Assembly: GCA_963781785.1 (NCBI GenBank)
Contig: CAWAHD010000005.1
Coordinates: 558,001-622,000, forward strand
Direction: 5' to 3'
From: CAWAHD01 sp963781785
GTDB taxonomy: Bacteria > Planctomycetota > Planctomycetia > Isosphaerales > Isosphaeraceae
DNA length: 64,000 nucleotides
This document shows positions 9,795 through 18,570 of the stretch, piece after piece (positions within the stretch are counted from its first letter, which is position 1; every line of letters starts with the position of its first letter). Under the pieces are notes generated by a model. It was not told the DNA's origin. It saw only the letters and a program-made list of their open reading frames with translations, and made no database searches. Position numbers and translations under genes: made by a program.

Positions 9795-11092
9795 GTGGAA
9801 CGAACCGATCGCAGGGTGGTCGTTACGGGCCTGGGCATGGTCACGCCCGTGGGGCTGGACGTGGATACGACGTGGAAGTCACTGTGCGACGCCCGCGGGG
9901 GCGTGGGCCCGATCAAGTTGTTCGATGCCGGCACGTTTCCCACGCGAATCGCCGCCGAGCTCAAGGGCTTCGACCTTGCGCGCGACCTGGGGGAGGGTGC
10001 GTCGAACTGGGCCAGGCATGGCCGGAACACCCAGCTCGCGCTCGCGGCGGCCAGCCAGGCCGTCGCGGATTCGGGCCTGCTGGATTGCGCAACGAGACCC
10101 GGCGCGGTTCGGGGTTTACCTCGGCTCGGGTGAAGGGCAGCAGGACTTTCGGCGATTTGTCGACCTGGTCGAGCAGAGTCGCACGGGCGACAGGGTCGAC
10201 GCCGGCCGGTTCACCGAGCTGGGATTGAGGCTCCTCCATCCGCTCGCCGAGGCCGAACAAGAAGCCGGCACGCCCGCAGGCCATATCGCCAGCCTGATCG
10301 GGGCGCGGGGGCCGAACGTCTCATGCCTGACCGCTTGCGCCGCCAGTGCTCAGGCGATCGGCGAGGCGACCGAGATGATCCGTCGCGGCCGCGCCGATGC
10401 GATCCTGGCCGGCGGCGTCCACAGCATGATCCATCCGTTCGGGATCACTGGCTTCGTCCTCCTGACGGCGATGTCGACACGCAATGACGAGCCGTGGCGC
10501 GCCAGCCGCCCATTTGACCGGGAGCGAGACGGCTTCGTGATCGGCGAGGGGGCGGGCATGCTGGTGCTCGAAGAGCTCGAACACGCCCGCGCCCGCGGGG
10601 CCGTTGTGTATGGCGAAATCGCCGGACATGCCTCGACGGCCGATGCCTTCCGTCTGACCGACAGCCATGACGAGGGCCGAGGCGCGGTCGTCGCGATGCG
10701 GCTGGCTCTCGACGACGCGCGGCTCGATGCTGGTGGAGATCGACTACATCAATGCCCACGGCACCAGCACCAAGACCAACGACTCGGTCGAAACCCGGGC
10801 GATCAAGCGAGCCATCGGCGAGCACGCGTACAAGATCCCGGTTTCGAGCACCAAGAGCATGACCGGTCACCTGATCGCCGCCGGGGGTGCCGTCGAGGCA
10901 ATCGTCTGTCTGCTGGCGATTCGCGATGGGGTGGTGCCTCCCACAATCAACCTCGATCATGCGGACCCTGAGTGCGACCTCGACTACGTTCCCAACGCAG
11001 CCCGGCAGCGGAGGATCGATGTGGCTCTGTCGAACAGCTTTGGGTTCGGCGGCCAGAATACAGCTTTGGTGGTGCGCCGGTTCGCTGGCTGA
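9795..11092 (+). CDS. beta-ketoacyl-ACP synthase (KAS II/FabF-like), two frameshifts
   Basis: Condensing enzyme that joins an acyl-ACP to malonyl-ACP. GTG 9795 is preceded by GGGAGGAAG. The N-terminus VVVTGLGMVTPVG is classical. The active-site Cys lies in CLTACAASAQA, and the His residues in INAHGTSTKTND and KSMTGHLIAAGG; the C-terminus has NSFGFGGQNTALV. Breaks near 10102 and 10735 split it into three frames; joined, it is about 430 residues, the normal size. It lies 26 bp after fwdC on the same strand, so it may be co-transcribed with the C1 genes. Whether it makes ordinary fatty acids or something linked to the C1 cofactor cannot be told. Confidence 0.8.
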
Positions 11093-11110
11093 GATGCCCT
11101 CGCACTCTTC

Positions 11111-12151
11111 TTAGACGTCCAGGCTGGGATACTCGCCGGGAACCACGAACCGCGACAGCCGGCGGTTGTTCCGCAAGATGACGATCTCGGCCGGAATGCC
11201 CACCGGTATCTCCGCGAGCCGTTTCTGGAGCCCGTCGAGGGCGGTGATCGACTGGTCGGCGATACTCAGGATCACATCTCCCTCTTCCATTCCTGCTTGA
11301 GCGGCGGGACCATCCGACTCGAGACTGACGACCTCGACGCCGCTTTCCTGGGTCAGGCCGAGAAAGCGGGAAATCGCCCGGGGAATGGGAACATCGCGCC
11401 CGTGCAGACCGAGATAGCCTCTGACGATGCGCCCATGCTGCATGATCTGCGTGAGAATGAGCTTGGCCATGTTGATCGGAATGGCGAAGCAGATTCCCTG
11501 AGCTGATGGGATGATCGCGGTATTGATGCCGATTACCCGTCCTCGAGAGTCGAGCAGCGGGCCCCCACTGTTACCGGGATTAAGCGCGGCATCGGTCTGG
11601 ATCACGTTATCCACGAGGTGGCCCGTGATGCTCCGCAAGCTGCGGCCAAGTGCGCTGATCACTCCGGCGGTGACGGTCGAGTCGAAGCCAAAAGGACTGC
11701 CGATTGCCACCACAAGCTGGCCAACTCGCAGGCCGGCCGATTCGCCGAGCTGAGCGTGAGGCAGCCCGGAGGACTCGGCTTGAACGACGGCGACATCGGT
11801 CCACGGGTCGGCCCCGACCACGCGGCCGGCGACTTCCGATCCATCATTGAGCCGCACGCGCATCCGGCTCGAGCCGCGGACCACGTGGTGGTTCGTGAGA
11901 AGGAATCCATCGGGCGTGAACAGAAACCCCGATCCGGAGCCACCTTGGCGACGGCCGCCGTCGACCGCGATGGCCCGCAAATTGACCACGGCCGGGCCGA
12001 GCGTCTCGGCGACCGTCACAATCACCCGCGAATAGGCATCGAGGGCCTCTTGCTCATGCGCACGGGCGTCGGCCGCTGATCGCTCGGGCAGGGAGGACGT
12101 CGGTTCGGACTCGGAGTGATTGTCAGCCAGCGGCAGCACGAGTGGTTTCAT
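11111..12151 (-). CDS. HtrA/DegP-like serine protease with PDZ domain
   Basis: Trypsin-like S1C protease of 346 residues. The catalytic triad is visible as His89 (LLTNHHVV), Asp119 (WTDVAVV) and Ser195 (LNPGNSGGPLL). A single PDZ domain follows (about 255-335: GVEVVSLESDGPAAQAGMEEGDVIL). There is no signal peptide or membrane helix at the N-terminus, unlike periplasmic DegP, so it may act in the cytoplasm. ATG 12151 is chosen because AGAAAGGG lies upstream; a GTG 36 bp earlier is possible. It converges on the ketoacyl synthase gene with only 18 bp between, and is divergent from nothing upstream. Confidence 0.85.
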   Translation of the reverse strand: MKPLVLPLADNHSESEPTSSLPERSAADARAHEQEALDAYSRVIVTVAETLGPAVVNLRAIAVDGGRRQGGSGSGFLFTPDGFLLTNHHVVRGSSRMRVRLNDGSEVAGRVVGADPWTDVAVVQAESSGLPHAQLGESAGLRVGQLVVAIGSPFGFDSTVTAGVISALGRSLRSITGHLVDNVIQTDAALNPGNSGGPLLDSRGRVIGINTAIIPSAQGICFAIPINMAKLILTQIMQHGRIVRGYLGLHGRDVPIPRAISRFLGLTQESGVEVVSLESDGPAAQAGMEEGDVILSIADQSITALDGLQKRLAEIPVGIPAEIVILRNNRRLSRFVVPGEYPSLDV

Positions 12152-12228
12152 GAAAGGCGCCCTTTCTGAGATCAATTCCCTGGGCACCTCTCATTGTATG
12201 CCACGTCGTCAATCCCGCGATCGACAGA

Positions 12229-12633
12229 CTACTTCCCCTCCGCCCGGACGATCTTGTGGCAGTGGACGCAACTAAAGGTGAGCTGGACGTATGCGATCGT
12301 GGCCCCATCGAGGTTCCGCTCGCGGGCCGCCAGGGTCAGTCCCTTGTTCGCATATTCGAAGTCTCTCATCAGCTTCTGGTAGCCCGGTGTATCGGCGCGG
12401 ACCCATTTCTCCAGGTAGACCACTGCGAGCATCGATTGCGCATTCTTTTCGATGGCCTCGTAGTCGCCCTTGGTGAGGCCGGCGAGAATGTTCTGAGAGG
12501 CCGTCAGCTTCTGCTTCATCCAGACGCTGGGTTCTGGTGCCTTGGGCTTGTCGTCATCCCCGCGAGCGAAATGGGTGGCCACCATCGCGGGGATCAAAGC
12601 CATCGTGAAGAGCGCGGCGAGTAATCGGCTCAT
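12229..12633 (-). CDS. secreted c-type cytochrome-like protein
   Basis: A 134-residue protein with a signal peptide (MSRLLAALFTMALIPAMVATHFARG). A helical body follows, with a single heme-binding CxxCH near the C-terminus (FSCVHCHKIVR). The late heme motif and helical content recall the cytochrome c' / c556 type common in planctomycetes, so it probably acts in electron transfer or gas binding in the periplasm. ATG 12633 follows GGAGGAAGG. It lies downstream of a possible small RNA with its own terminator and just upstream of the HtrA-like gene on the same strand. Confidence 0.75.
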   Translation of the reverse strand: MSRLLAALFTMALIPAMVATHFARGDDDKPKAPEPSVWMKQKLTASQNILAGLTKGDYEAIEKNAQSMLAVVYLEKWVRADTPGYQKLMRDFEYANKGLTLAARERNLDGATIAYVQLTFSCVHCHKIVRAEGK

Positions 12634-12685
12634 TGGATTTCCTTCCTCCGTCATGTCGATCGATCGGAAACGAACGGATGCCCAC

Positions 12686-12731
12686 GCAAAAACAAAAAGC
12701 CCCGCAATGCGCCTGGATGCGCAGCGGGGCC
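12686..12731 (-). terminator. Rho-independent terminator
   Basis: On the minus strand, GCCCCGC...GCGGGGC arms (12730-12724 and 12705-12699) with an inner TGCGC/GCGCA stem are followed by TTTTTGTTTTTG. It lies about 60 bp upstream of the cytochrome gene and below a strong promoter. Confidence 0.75.
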
Positions 12732-12771
12732 GCCTTAGCCTTGATCTTCGCTGCCCGCCTTGAGCAGCTTG
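12690..12771 (-). ncRNA. candidate small RNA of about 80 nt
   Basis: A sigma-70-like promoter (12778-12805) and a strong intrinsic terminator (12686-12731) bracket about 80 nt on the minus strand. The only frame inside is a very short one, so an sRNA or a leader/attenuator of the cytochrome gene fits better than a protein. Confidence 0.4.
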
Positions 12772-12777
12772 GACTTC

Positions 12778-12805
12778 AGCATAAGCCATGCGGTCTTCCT
12801 GTCAA
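12778..12805 (-). promoter_or_regulatory. sigma-70-type promoter
   Basis: On the minus strand a consensus TTGACA (12805-12800) is separated by 16 bp from TATGCT (12783-12778). It would start transcription near 12771, directly before the candidate small RNA. Confidence 0.5.
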
Positions 12806-13005
12806 GGGACATCGCAGGCTTGTGGTGCTGGGCGGAGCCGGGGCCTGAGCAAGGCAAAGGCTCTCGGTGGGATTGCGAAAGAATGCCCCTCAACAAGCGA
12901 TACGCGACTTAATTCGGATGACGGCGCATGTCGATGAGCGATTCGCCTCTCGGATGGAAGCATTCACCGAGTATTGGAGTCGTCCTTCGGGGAGCGTATG
13001 CACAT

Positions 13006-13279
13006 CTTTCGCGGAGCGAAAGGCGACTTTATTGGAACCACGCCGCATGTCGATGAGCGATTCGCCTCTCGGACCGAAGGATCCGCAGAGCACCGGCGCC
13101 GTCATTTTGTCGCCTTTCGCTCCGCGAAAGTATGCTGTCTCGATCGGCGATTCGCCTCGTCGGACCGAAGGATCCGCAGAGCACCGGCGCCGTCATTTTG
13201 TCGCCTTTCGCTCCGCGAAAGCACTCACCTTCGCGGAGCGACCGGCGACTTAGTTGTCAGGCTGGAAAGCCTGACCTAC
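13006..13279. repeat. cluster of type B (CTTTCGCTCCGCGAAAG) and type A palindromes
   Basis: Three intact 17-bp palindromes (13006-13022, 13114-13130, 13205-13221) and one degenerate copy (13228-13242) are present. Two of them lie in a 61-bp identical direct duplication (13070-13130 and 13161-13221, period 91). A type A palindrome follows at 13256-13279 and overlaps the 3' end of the next minus-strand gene. I see no gene in 12806-13256. Confidence 0.75.
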
Positions 13280-13928
13280 GCGAGCCTGCGCTCCGCTGCG
13301 ATCGGCGCAATTCTCCCGAGTCAGCCTGCGCCGGTCCGGGCGGAGTCACCGGTCCTGCTGGTGGGGGCGAGGCAGAGGGCGGGGCCACGGGCGCCGCCGG
13401 AGTCGCCAACGACCGGGCGAGCGGAAGGTTTGTCGCTGCCAGATAGACGCCCGCCTGGACCAGGCCGCCGGCGGTCACAAGCAACATCGTCAAGAACGAG
13501 AAGAAAACCGCCTCGCAGGTTTTCTTCCACCAGTCGCGTCGCGGGCCCCTGGGCATGCCGGATTTGACGAACCTCCGGGCCAGCATGGGAATCGTGACCG
13601 TTAAGGCAAAAGTCCCCTGGCACCAGTAGCGAATCGCGCGCTCGTACTGGGCCTCGCCGATCCAGATCAAGGTGAGGCAACCCAAGCAGGCGATCGTCAC
13701 CTGGAGCATGACCTGCACGGCCGAGTGCTCCTTCCACGAGCCGAGAGCCACGGCGGTCAGCAAGATGGCGAGGAGGAAAAGGCTTGGGACGTCCAGCGTC
13801 CAGCCCGGCGGGATGAGGCCCTCCGTGTGCTCAAGAATTCTGACAAGCAGGGCCGTCGCCGCCGCGACCATGACGACGAACATCATGATCGTCCCGATCG
13901 AGAACCGAATGTTCCGGAAGAGCCGCAT
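13257..13928 (-). CDS. hypothetical membrane protein
   Basis: A 224-residue protein starting at ATG 13928 with NIRFSIGTIMMFVVMVAAATALLV, a type of N-terminus frequent in planctomycete membrane proteins. Four to five hydrophobic segments follow (to about residue 180), then a Pro/Ala-rich tail and a basic C-terminus. The last codons and stop fall inside a type A repeat, so the natural C-terminus may have been changed by repeat insertion. No function is recognisable. Confidence 0.6.
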   Translation of the reverse strand: MRLFRNIRFSIGTIMMFVVMVAAATALLVRILEHTEGLIPPGWTLDVPSLFLLAILLTAVALGSWKEHSAVQVMLQVTIACLGCLTLIWIGEAQYERAIRYWCQGTFALTVTIPMLARRFVKSGMPRGPRRDWWKKTCEAVFFSFLTMLLVTAGGLVQAGVYLAATNLPLARSLATPAAPVAPPSASPPPAGPVTPPGPAQADSGELRRSQRSAGSRRSGFPA

Positions 13929-14139
13929 GGCCTCGCTCCTGGCGCCTCGTGCTCGTTTCGTTTCGCTTCGGACACACCATCCCGGCACGATCGTACAGAG
14001 GGATGACGTTGCGACCAAGGTCGAACGGCGCGGAATTCATCCCGAGCTGTGAAGACGGTTGATCTGCGCCGCCAACCGGTATCTATTGATGAGTTGCTGT
14101 GGTCCGTACGTGCCGACGTCATTTGAATCACCAGCAAAG

Positions 14140-14484
14140 ATGGTGAGGAGTTCGCCCCTGAATCAGCAGATGCGTTCCGGTGGCGACCGCCGGGTCGCTC
14201 GTTGGCATGTACCGGACGTGATCCGGTGGGTCATCTGGTACCAGGTCGCGTTCGCCGTGGTCGCGACCATCGCGGCGCTCGCCGATCTGGGAGCCGTACC
14301 GCATTACCTGTTTCCACCGGAACGGATCTTTGCATTCTGTGGCTTGCTGGCACTGCTTTCGCCATTTGTCGTCCTGTTCCTGTGCGGGCTCCGGAAACTC
14401 GGTTTCGGACAAGTTGTCGAGGTGATTGCCAGCATGGGGCTTTTCGCGACCACGGTTTTCGCGCTCCTTCCTCTGGTGCAGTAG
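14140..14484 (+). CDS. small hypothetical membrane protein
   Basis: About 115 residues with three hydrophobic segments (IRWVIWYQVAFAVVATIAAL, IFAFCGLLALLSPFVVLFLC, VIASMGLFATTVFALLPLV). The start is uncertain: the frame is open back to an ATG at 14059, and no candidate has a good ribosome binding site. No family is recognised. It lies upstream of a type A repeat and the insertion sequence. Confidence 0.45.
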   Translation: MVRSSPLNQQMRSGGDRRVARWHVPDVIRWVIWYQVAFAVVATIAALADLGAVPHYLFPPERIFAFCGLLALLSPFVVLFLCGLRKLGFGQVVEVIASMGLFATTVFALLPLVQ

Positions 14485-14637
14485 GCCCGCGGTGCACGAA
14501 GCTATCCGCGGATCACGCGACCTGCGGGGAGACCCGTTTGTGGACGAATTCGACAAATGCCCGGCTTCGGGAATCGGGGCTCGTGGCGTCCAATCGAAGT
14601 CAGCGCGCAGACAGATGGCCAGGGAACGTGGTTTTTT

Positions 14638-14696
14638 CGTAGGTCAGGCTTTCCAGCCTGACTCCTGGGGACGTCGGGCTGGAAGGCCAGCCCTAC
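14638..14696. repeat. type A palindromic repeat pair
   Basis: GTAGGTCAGGCTTTCCAGCC plus TGAC is followed after about 12 bp by a reverse-complement copy ending GCCCTAC, so the unit can fold as one long hairpin. It lies 24 bp outside the left end of the insertion sequence; the rest of 14485-14637 shows nothing. Confidence 0.7.
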
Positions 14697-14719
14697 AACA
14701 ACTGACTCGCCGCCCCTAA

Positions 14720-16782
14720 CCGACGTTGCGCAGTTGCATGCATGTAAACGTCGATTTTCTCGAGCAATCGCTATAGGTGCAGGTCCGGGTCTTCACTACA
14801 AAAGGCGATCGTCACTCAACCGTTCCGGTAGCTTCAGGCCTAAGGACGCCAGAATCCGCGCCGGCTCGGCCGTGGGCCGGGCGGCCCGACGGAGGGCCAA
14901 CTGCCTCCCGTCGGTCGTTTCCAATAGGATGTCGCCGACGGCGACATGGCCGAGCTCGCGGAGAATGACCTCGGGCGTCATCGGCCGAGGTTTGGGAGAG
15001 GACCTCGGCCGCTGCAGGTCGGGCTTGCGTATTTGCGTCTCCAAGCCAGCCTGCTTGGCCAGATGGTCGAGGGTCTTCCAGAGAGCGTAAGCGAGCACGC
15101 AGACCATCACGTGCGCCTGGGTTCGACCGCTGTAATGATGCCAGACCGGTCGTAGCAGCAGCTCGCTCTTGAGCACCCGAAAGGCACGCTCCACTACGGT
15201 CAACTGAATGTAGGTCTCCCAGAACTCTTCGGCCGTCCAGCCCCCTTGATTGCTCCGTAACAGGTAGGCGCCATCCGCCCTCAAAGCTGTGCGGTATTTC
15301 ACAAGGTCCCAGCTCCAACTCAAGTGTGACCGATTCCCCTTGGTGATCGTGATGGCCACGAAGATCCGCGCCTTGGGAAAGCGACCCTTGATCGTACCGA
15401 TGCACTCGAGGATCTTGTCGCGCTTCTTGAGCCGACCAGCCTCGATTCGCTGTCGGAGCTTTTGCAACGCCTTGGCCAACCCCCGCCGTTGACGGCGACG
15501 AATCGCCCGCTCCTTTTGACGCCGGGGCCGGCTCCTTGCCAGCAGGTAATGCACCTTCTTCCGCTTCAGCTGCTTCACTTCCACATCCGGATTGCCTTTC
15601 AGTCGCTGCCAGCCGCCGCTGCGCAATTCCTCCGCGAACGAGTTCAACTCGCCGCGTTTAGTGGCCAGCAGATAGCGCCGGCCGGATTGGTTGAGGAGCT
15701 TGAGGGTCTGCTTGCTGATCATGCCCCGGTCCATCACCCAGATCCGCTGTGATCGACCGAATCGCGTCTCGACCATCTTGACGATCATCTCAACCGTCTG
15801 AACATCCTGGGTATTGCCAGCGAACGTGAGATGGGCCAAGGGAAAACCCTCCCGCGTCACGATCAAGGCAAGCACAATCTGCTTGCAGTCGCTGCGGTGA
15901 TCGCGGGAATAGCCACGACGGGCCAGGTCGTTCTCCTCGGCCAAGCCCTCGAAATACGTGCTGGTCAGGTCGTAAAGCAGCAGGTCGTAATCGAGCTGGA
16001 ACAAAGTCCCGAGCCGGTCCTTGAGGTCGTCCTCGATCGACACCTGAGCCCGCAGCAAACGGTCCAGCGTTCGGTACAACCGGTCCTTGGTCACGGCGCT
16101 GTCGGGCACGCCAAGCAGGTCTTCCAAAGCCGTGGAGGCGTACCAATGCTCGGCCAAGGCGAACTCGCTACAGGGACCACATAGGCGATTGATGACCTCG
16201 ATCGCCACAATATCGGCCGGTTGGATCGTTTCTTTTCCCTGCGGCAAATGACGGTCAACGATCTCATCGAGGTGCAGAAACTTCCAGAGCCACAGTCCCA
16301 ACCACACGTCGCCGAATCGGCGACAATTGGTCCAGCCCACGGAGCTCAGGCGAATCCGCACAACGTCGGGATCATCCGGCGCCGGGACCTGGTCATCGTC
16401 AGGGAAGAGGCGGAGCTGCTGAGGGTCTCCCTGGCGGTTGTAGACACTCACTGTGCGTTGCCATCGCTTTTGCTCGTCATGGTTGAGCTCACCGAGATAA
16501 GCGACGACATGCTGACGCGGCCCTGCATCGGTGCGCACGCTCTCAACCAGGGCGTAGTAGATGTGGGTCTTGCCATCCTTGGTGCGGGTGTAGCGGCGCA
16601 GGAACATGGTGGCCTCCTCGCCATCCAGGATGACGGGGGGGCAGCATGAAATCAAGATACTAGGGTTCAATTAGATCTTCACTACATCGACGTGACGCCG
16701 GTTTCACTACGAAAAAACCGGGAACTTCCGCGGTTGCGCCCGCGTTTTGGGGCAGAATTCGCCACTAACTGCGCAACCTGGG
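14720..16782. mobile_element. IS1634-like insertion sequence
   Basis: A single transposase gene flanked by short inverted repeats. The left end CCGACGTTGCGCAGTT (14720-14735) and the right end AACTGCGCAACCTGGG (16767-16782) match at 13 of 16 positions in opposite orientation, 11 of them contiguous. CTAA at 14716-14719 and 16783-16786 may be the target duplication. The boundaries are inferred from this sequence only. A shared TCTTCACTACA also occurs inside both ends in direct orientation. Confidence 0.5.
14796..16610 (-). CDS. IS1634-family transposase
   Basis: A DDE-type transposase of 604 residues. ATG 16610 (MFLRRYTRTKDGKTHIYYAL) follows GAGGAGG; the frame is open a further 20 codons upstream. 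Features of the family are YDLTSTYFEG, the RGYSRDHRSDCKQI segment, IWVMDRGMIS (catalytic Asp), a Lys/Arg-rich insert (about 370-400), and the late catalytic Glu region IQLTVVERAFRVLKSEL followed by the R-P-x-H-H segment with a HVMVCVLAYAL helix. The gene is intact, so the element may still be active. Confidence 0.9.
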   Translation of the reverse strand, partial: TMFLRRYTRTKDGKTHIYYALVESVRTDAGPRQHVVAYLGELNHDEQKRWQRTVSVYNRQGDPQQLRLFPDDDQVPAPDDPDVVRIRLSSVGWTNCRRFGDVWLGLWLWKFLHLDEIVDRHLPQGKETIQPADIVAIEVINRLCGPCSEFALAEHWYASTALEDLLGVPDSAVTKDRLYRTLDRLLRAQVSIEDDLKDRLGTLFQLDYDLLLYDLTSTYFEGLAEENDLARRGYSRDHRSDCKQIVLALIVTREGFPLAHLTFAGNTQDVQTVEMIVKMVETRFGRSQRIWVMDRGMISKQTLKLLNQSGRRYLLATKRGELNSFAEELRSGGWQRLKGNPDVEVKQLKRKKVHYLLARSRPRRQKERAIRRRQRRGLAKALQKLRQRIEAGRLKKRDKILECIGTIKGRFPKARIFVAITITKGNRSHLSWSWDLVKYRTALRADGAYLLRSNQGGWTAEEFWETYIQLTVVERAFRVLKSELLLRPVWHHYSGRTQAHVMVCVLAYALWKTLDHLAKQAGLETQIRKPDLQRPRSSPKPRPMTPEVILRELGHVAVGDILLETTDGRQLALRRAARPTAEPARILASLGLKLPERLSDDRLL

Positions 16783-16876
16783 CTAACGGCCGCTTCAAGG
16801 GATGTAACGATCATGGCGCGAAAGAAGGAACTGGAAATCCATCGCCGAGTCGGGACTGCCATGAGCGTGTTGCCAT

Positions 16877-17151
16877 CCGCCCAGCGTACCGCTCACGGTG
16901 ACGCTGACAACACGCAAGGCACTCGTCCTCAACCCGCCCTTGGAGCTGACAATCACCGCCGCGGGATTGCTCGATGCCCTGAATCGTCCGCTCGCCGCGA
17001 CTTTTACGGCGACGCTGAGGAAGGTCGGCGCAGCCGTCACGCCCACGGTGCCGCTCGCTCGAGCGACAGCGCTATCGGCCGATGTCGTCGATGCCCTGCT
17101 GGAAAGGGGTTTACGCGCGGGCCGTTGTACGACATCGTGCGATCTGACTGA
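16877..17151 (+). pseudogene. C-terminal remnant of a secreted (Ca-binding/autotransporter-like) protein
   Basis: One frame reads PLTVTLTTRKALVLNPPLEL, then TITAAGLLDALNRPLAATFT and ATALSADVVDALLERG. This resembles the last about 80 residues of large planctomycete surface proteins, which end in ALNKPVxLxI..GLxDxxGRxLD and VDALLxxG. No start or upstream part is present; the insertion sequence ends 95 bp upstream and may have removed it. A short GATCGGACGGAT-type repeat lies at 17146-17182. Confidence 0.4.
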
Positions 17152-17234
17152 TCGGACGGATTGGACCGATCCGACGGATCACACGCGGCGGGCGGCGTGG
17201 CTCTTCGGGCTAAAAACCCTGACGACCAGCCGAA

Positions 17235-18371
17235 TTAATTCTGCTTGGGTCGTAAGAGCGCGGGCACGTCGGCCAGCGCTGCGTCGGGCACCACGAACGA
17301 GTTCTCCAGCAGCTTGTCGTCGTCGTTGATCAGCTCCGGGTAGCGGCGGCCCGGCAGCACGGTCACGGCGAACACCTCCTGGACTGCTGTCTCGAACCGC
17401 AGGAGCGCGACCACCTGCCGGGACGTCAGGTCAATGACGCAGACGCCGCACGTGCGCTCGTCCGCGGTCAGCCGCTCGGTGATCGGGATGCCGCTGAAGA
17501 CAGCGCTTTCGCGCACCTGCGACAGCCCGACGAAGGCGAGTTTCCCGGCGAAGTCGAGCCCGCGAGTGAACCCCGGCACCTCGGCGATTGGTGTGTACGT
17601 GCTCGTGTTCGGGTCGATATAGCCAAGCGTCCCCGCACCCGACTCACAGACCCAGATTCGCCCGGCGTAAAAGCGCGGTGAGTGCGGCATCGACAGCCCG
17701 CGCGTGATCACCTCGCCCGAGGCCACGTCCATCAGTATGCCGCCTTTGGCCTTGTTCGCCCGCCAGCCGGCCGGCGTGTCGGTCTCACCCAGCGCGGTCA
17801 CGTACCGCGGACGGCCGTCCACCATTCCCAGGCCGTTCAGGTGACAGCGGTCGGTGGGCTCGAGCGCCGTGACAAACGGCGGCCGCCATCGCGGCGCGAA
17901 GCTGGCCGAGCCGTCGATCGTGCACAGGCAGGAGAACCGGGTGTTCACGACCCAGAGCTCGTTGCCAGCGCCCCAGGCCATCTCATGGATCTGGATGTTG
18001 CCCGTGATGTGGCTGGAGCGGGGCAGGAAGCAGGCGTCGTGCCTTCCCGGCGGGTCGAGCTTGGCGGCAACGGCCGGCACGTCGACGTACTCCCAAACCT
18101 GGATCGTGGTGCCGAAGGCCAGGCGGTCGCCGGAACACGCCAGGCCCATCGGGGCCTGGAAGGCGCGGAAGTGGGTGTTCAGGTGGTCGCCCTCGTCCCG
18201 GACCAGGACGAGCTTGCCCGCCTGGTAGGTGGTGACCAGGAGCGACGCACCGAGCTGCCGCAAGAGCGCGGGGAAGTTCGGCGTGTGGACGGCCTTTAAC
18301 GGCGCCGGGGGGGGCATCTCGGGGCGGCCAAGGTCCTGCGGCGGTCCAGCGGGGGAATCCGGTGTCGCCAT
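17235..18371 (-). CDS. TIGR03032 family protein
   Basis: A 378-residue protein of the conserved TIGR03032 family of unknown function, probably a beta-propeller-like fold. Recognisable segments are LLVTTYQAGKLVLVR, HFRAFQAPMGLA, RSSHITGNIQIHEMAWG, ELWVVNTRFSCLCT, DRCHLNGLGMVDGRPRYVTA, GLSMPHSPRFY, and FAGKLAFVGLSQVRESAVF. ATG 18371 is chosen as the start of the conserved region; ATG 18383 is possible. There is no signal peptide, so it is probably cytoplasmic. It stands alone, facing the remnant gene. Confidence 0.8.
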   Translation of the reverse strand: MATPDSPAGPPQDLGRPEMPPPAPLKAVHTPNFPALLRQLGASLLVTTYQAGKLVLVRDEGDHLNTHFRAFQAPMGLACSGDRLAFGTTIQVWEYVDVPAVAAKLDPPGRHDACFLPRSSHITGNIQIHEMAWGAGNELWVVNTRFSCLCTIDGSASFAPRWRPPFVTALEPTDRCHLNGLGMVDGRPRYVTALGETDTPAGWRANKAKGGILMDVASGEVITRGLSMPHSPRFYAGRIWVCESGAGTLGYIDPNTSTYTPIAEVPGFTRGLDFAGKLAFVGLSQVRESAVFSGIPITERLTADERTCGVCVIDLTSRQVVALLRFETAVQEVFAVTVLPGRRYPELINDDDKLLENSFVVPDAALADVPALLRPKQN

Positions 18372-18510
18372 GATTTCCACCATCCTCGTTCCCCGATTCG
18401 CGGAACGCCGAAGTCGCAACACGAGCAATCACGCACCAAGAGCAGGCGCCATCTTCCTGCTCTCGTTTGACACAAAGCTGCTGCGCACGTGCGCAGCCCC
18501 GATGGATGCC

Positions 18511-18570
18511 GTAGGTCCGGCTTTCCAGCCTGACTGCCGGGGACGTCAGGCTGGAATGCCGGACCTACGG
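18511..18570. repeat. full-length type A inverted repeat
   Basis: GTAGGTCCGGCTTTCCAGCC plus TGAC, a 10-nt spacer, then the reverse complement with one mismatch, ending CCGGACCTAC. This is the best-preserved two-armed copy in the window. The frame upstream on the minus strand (18570-18763, RRLKPQEHRFRTDGVVRG...) looks weakly protein-like and may be a small gene or relic cut by the repeat. Confidence 0.7.

Noticed and set aside
12907..13567. Short plus-strand proteins containing FAERKAT or SPFAPRK phrases
   Set aside because: These phrases are translations of the type B palindrome and its flanks, not genes.
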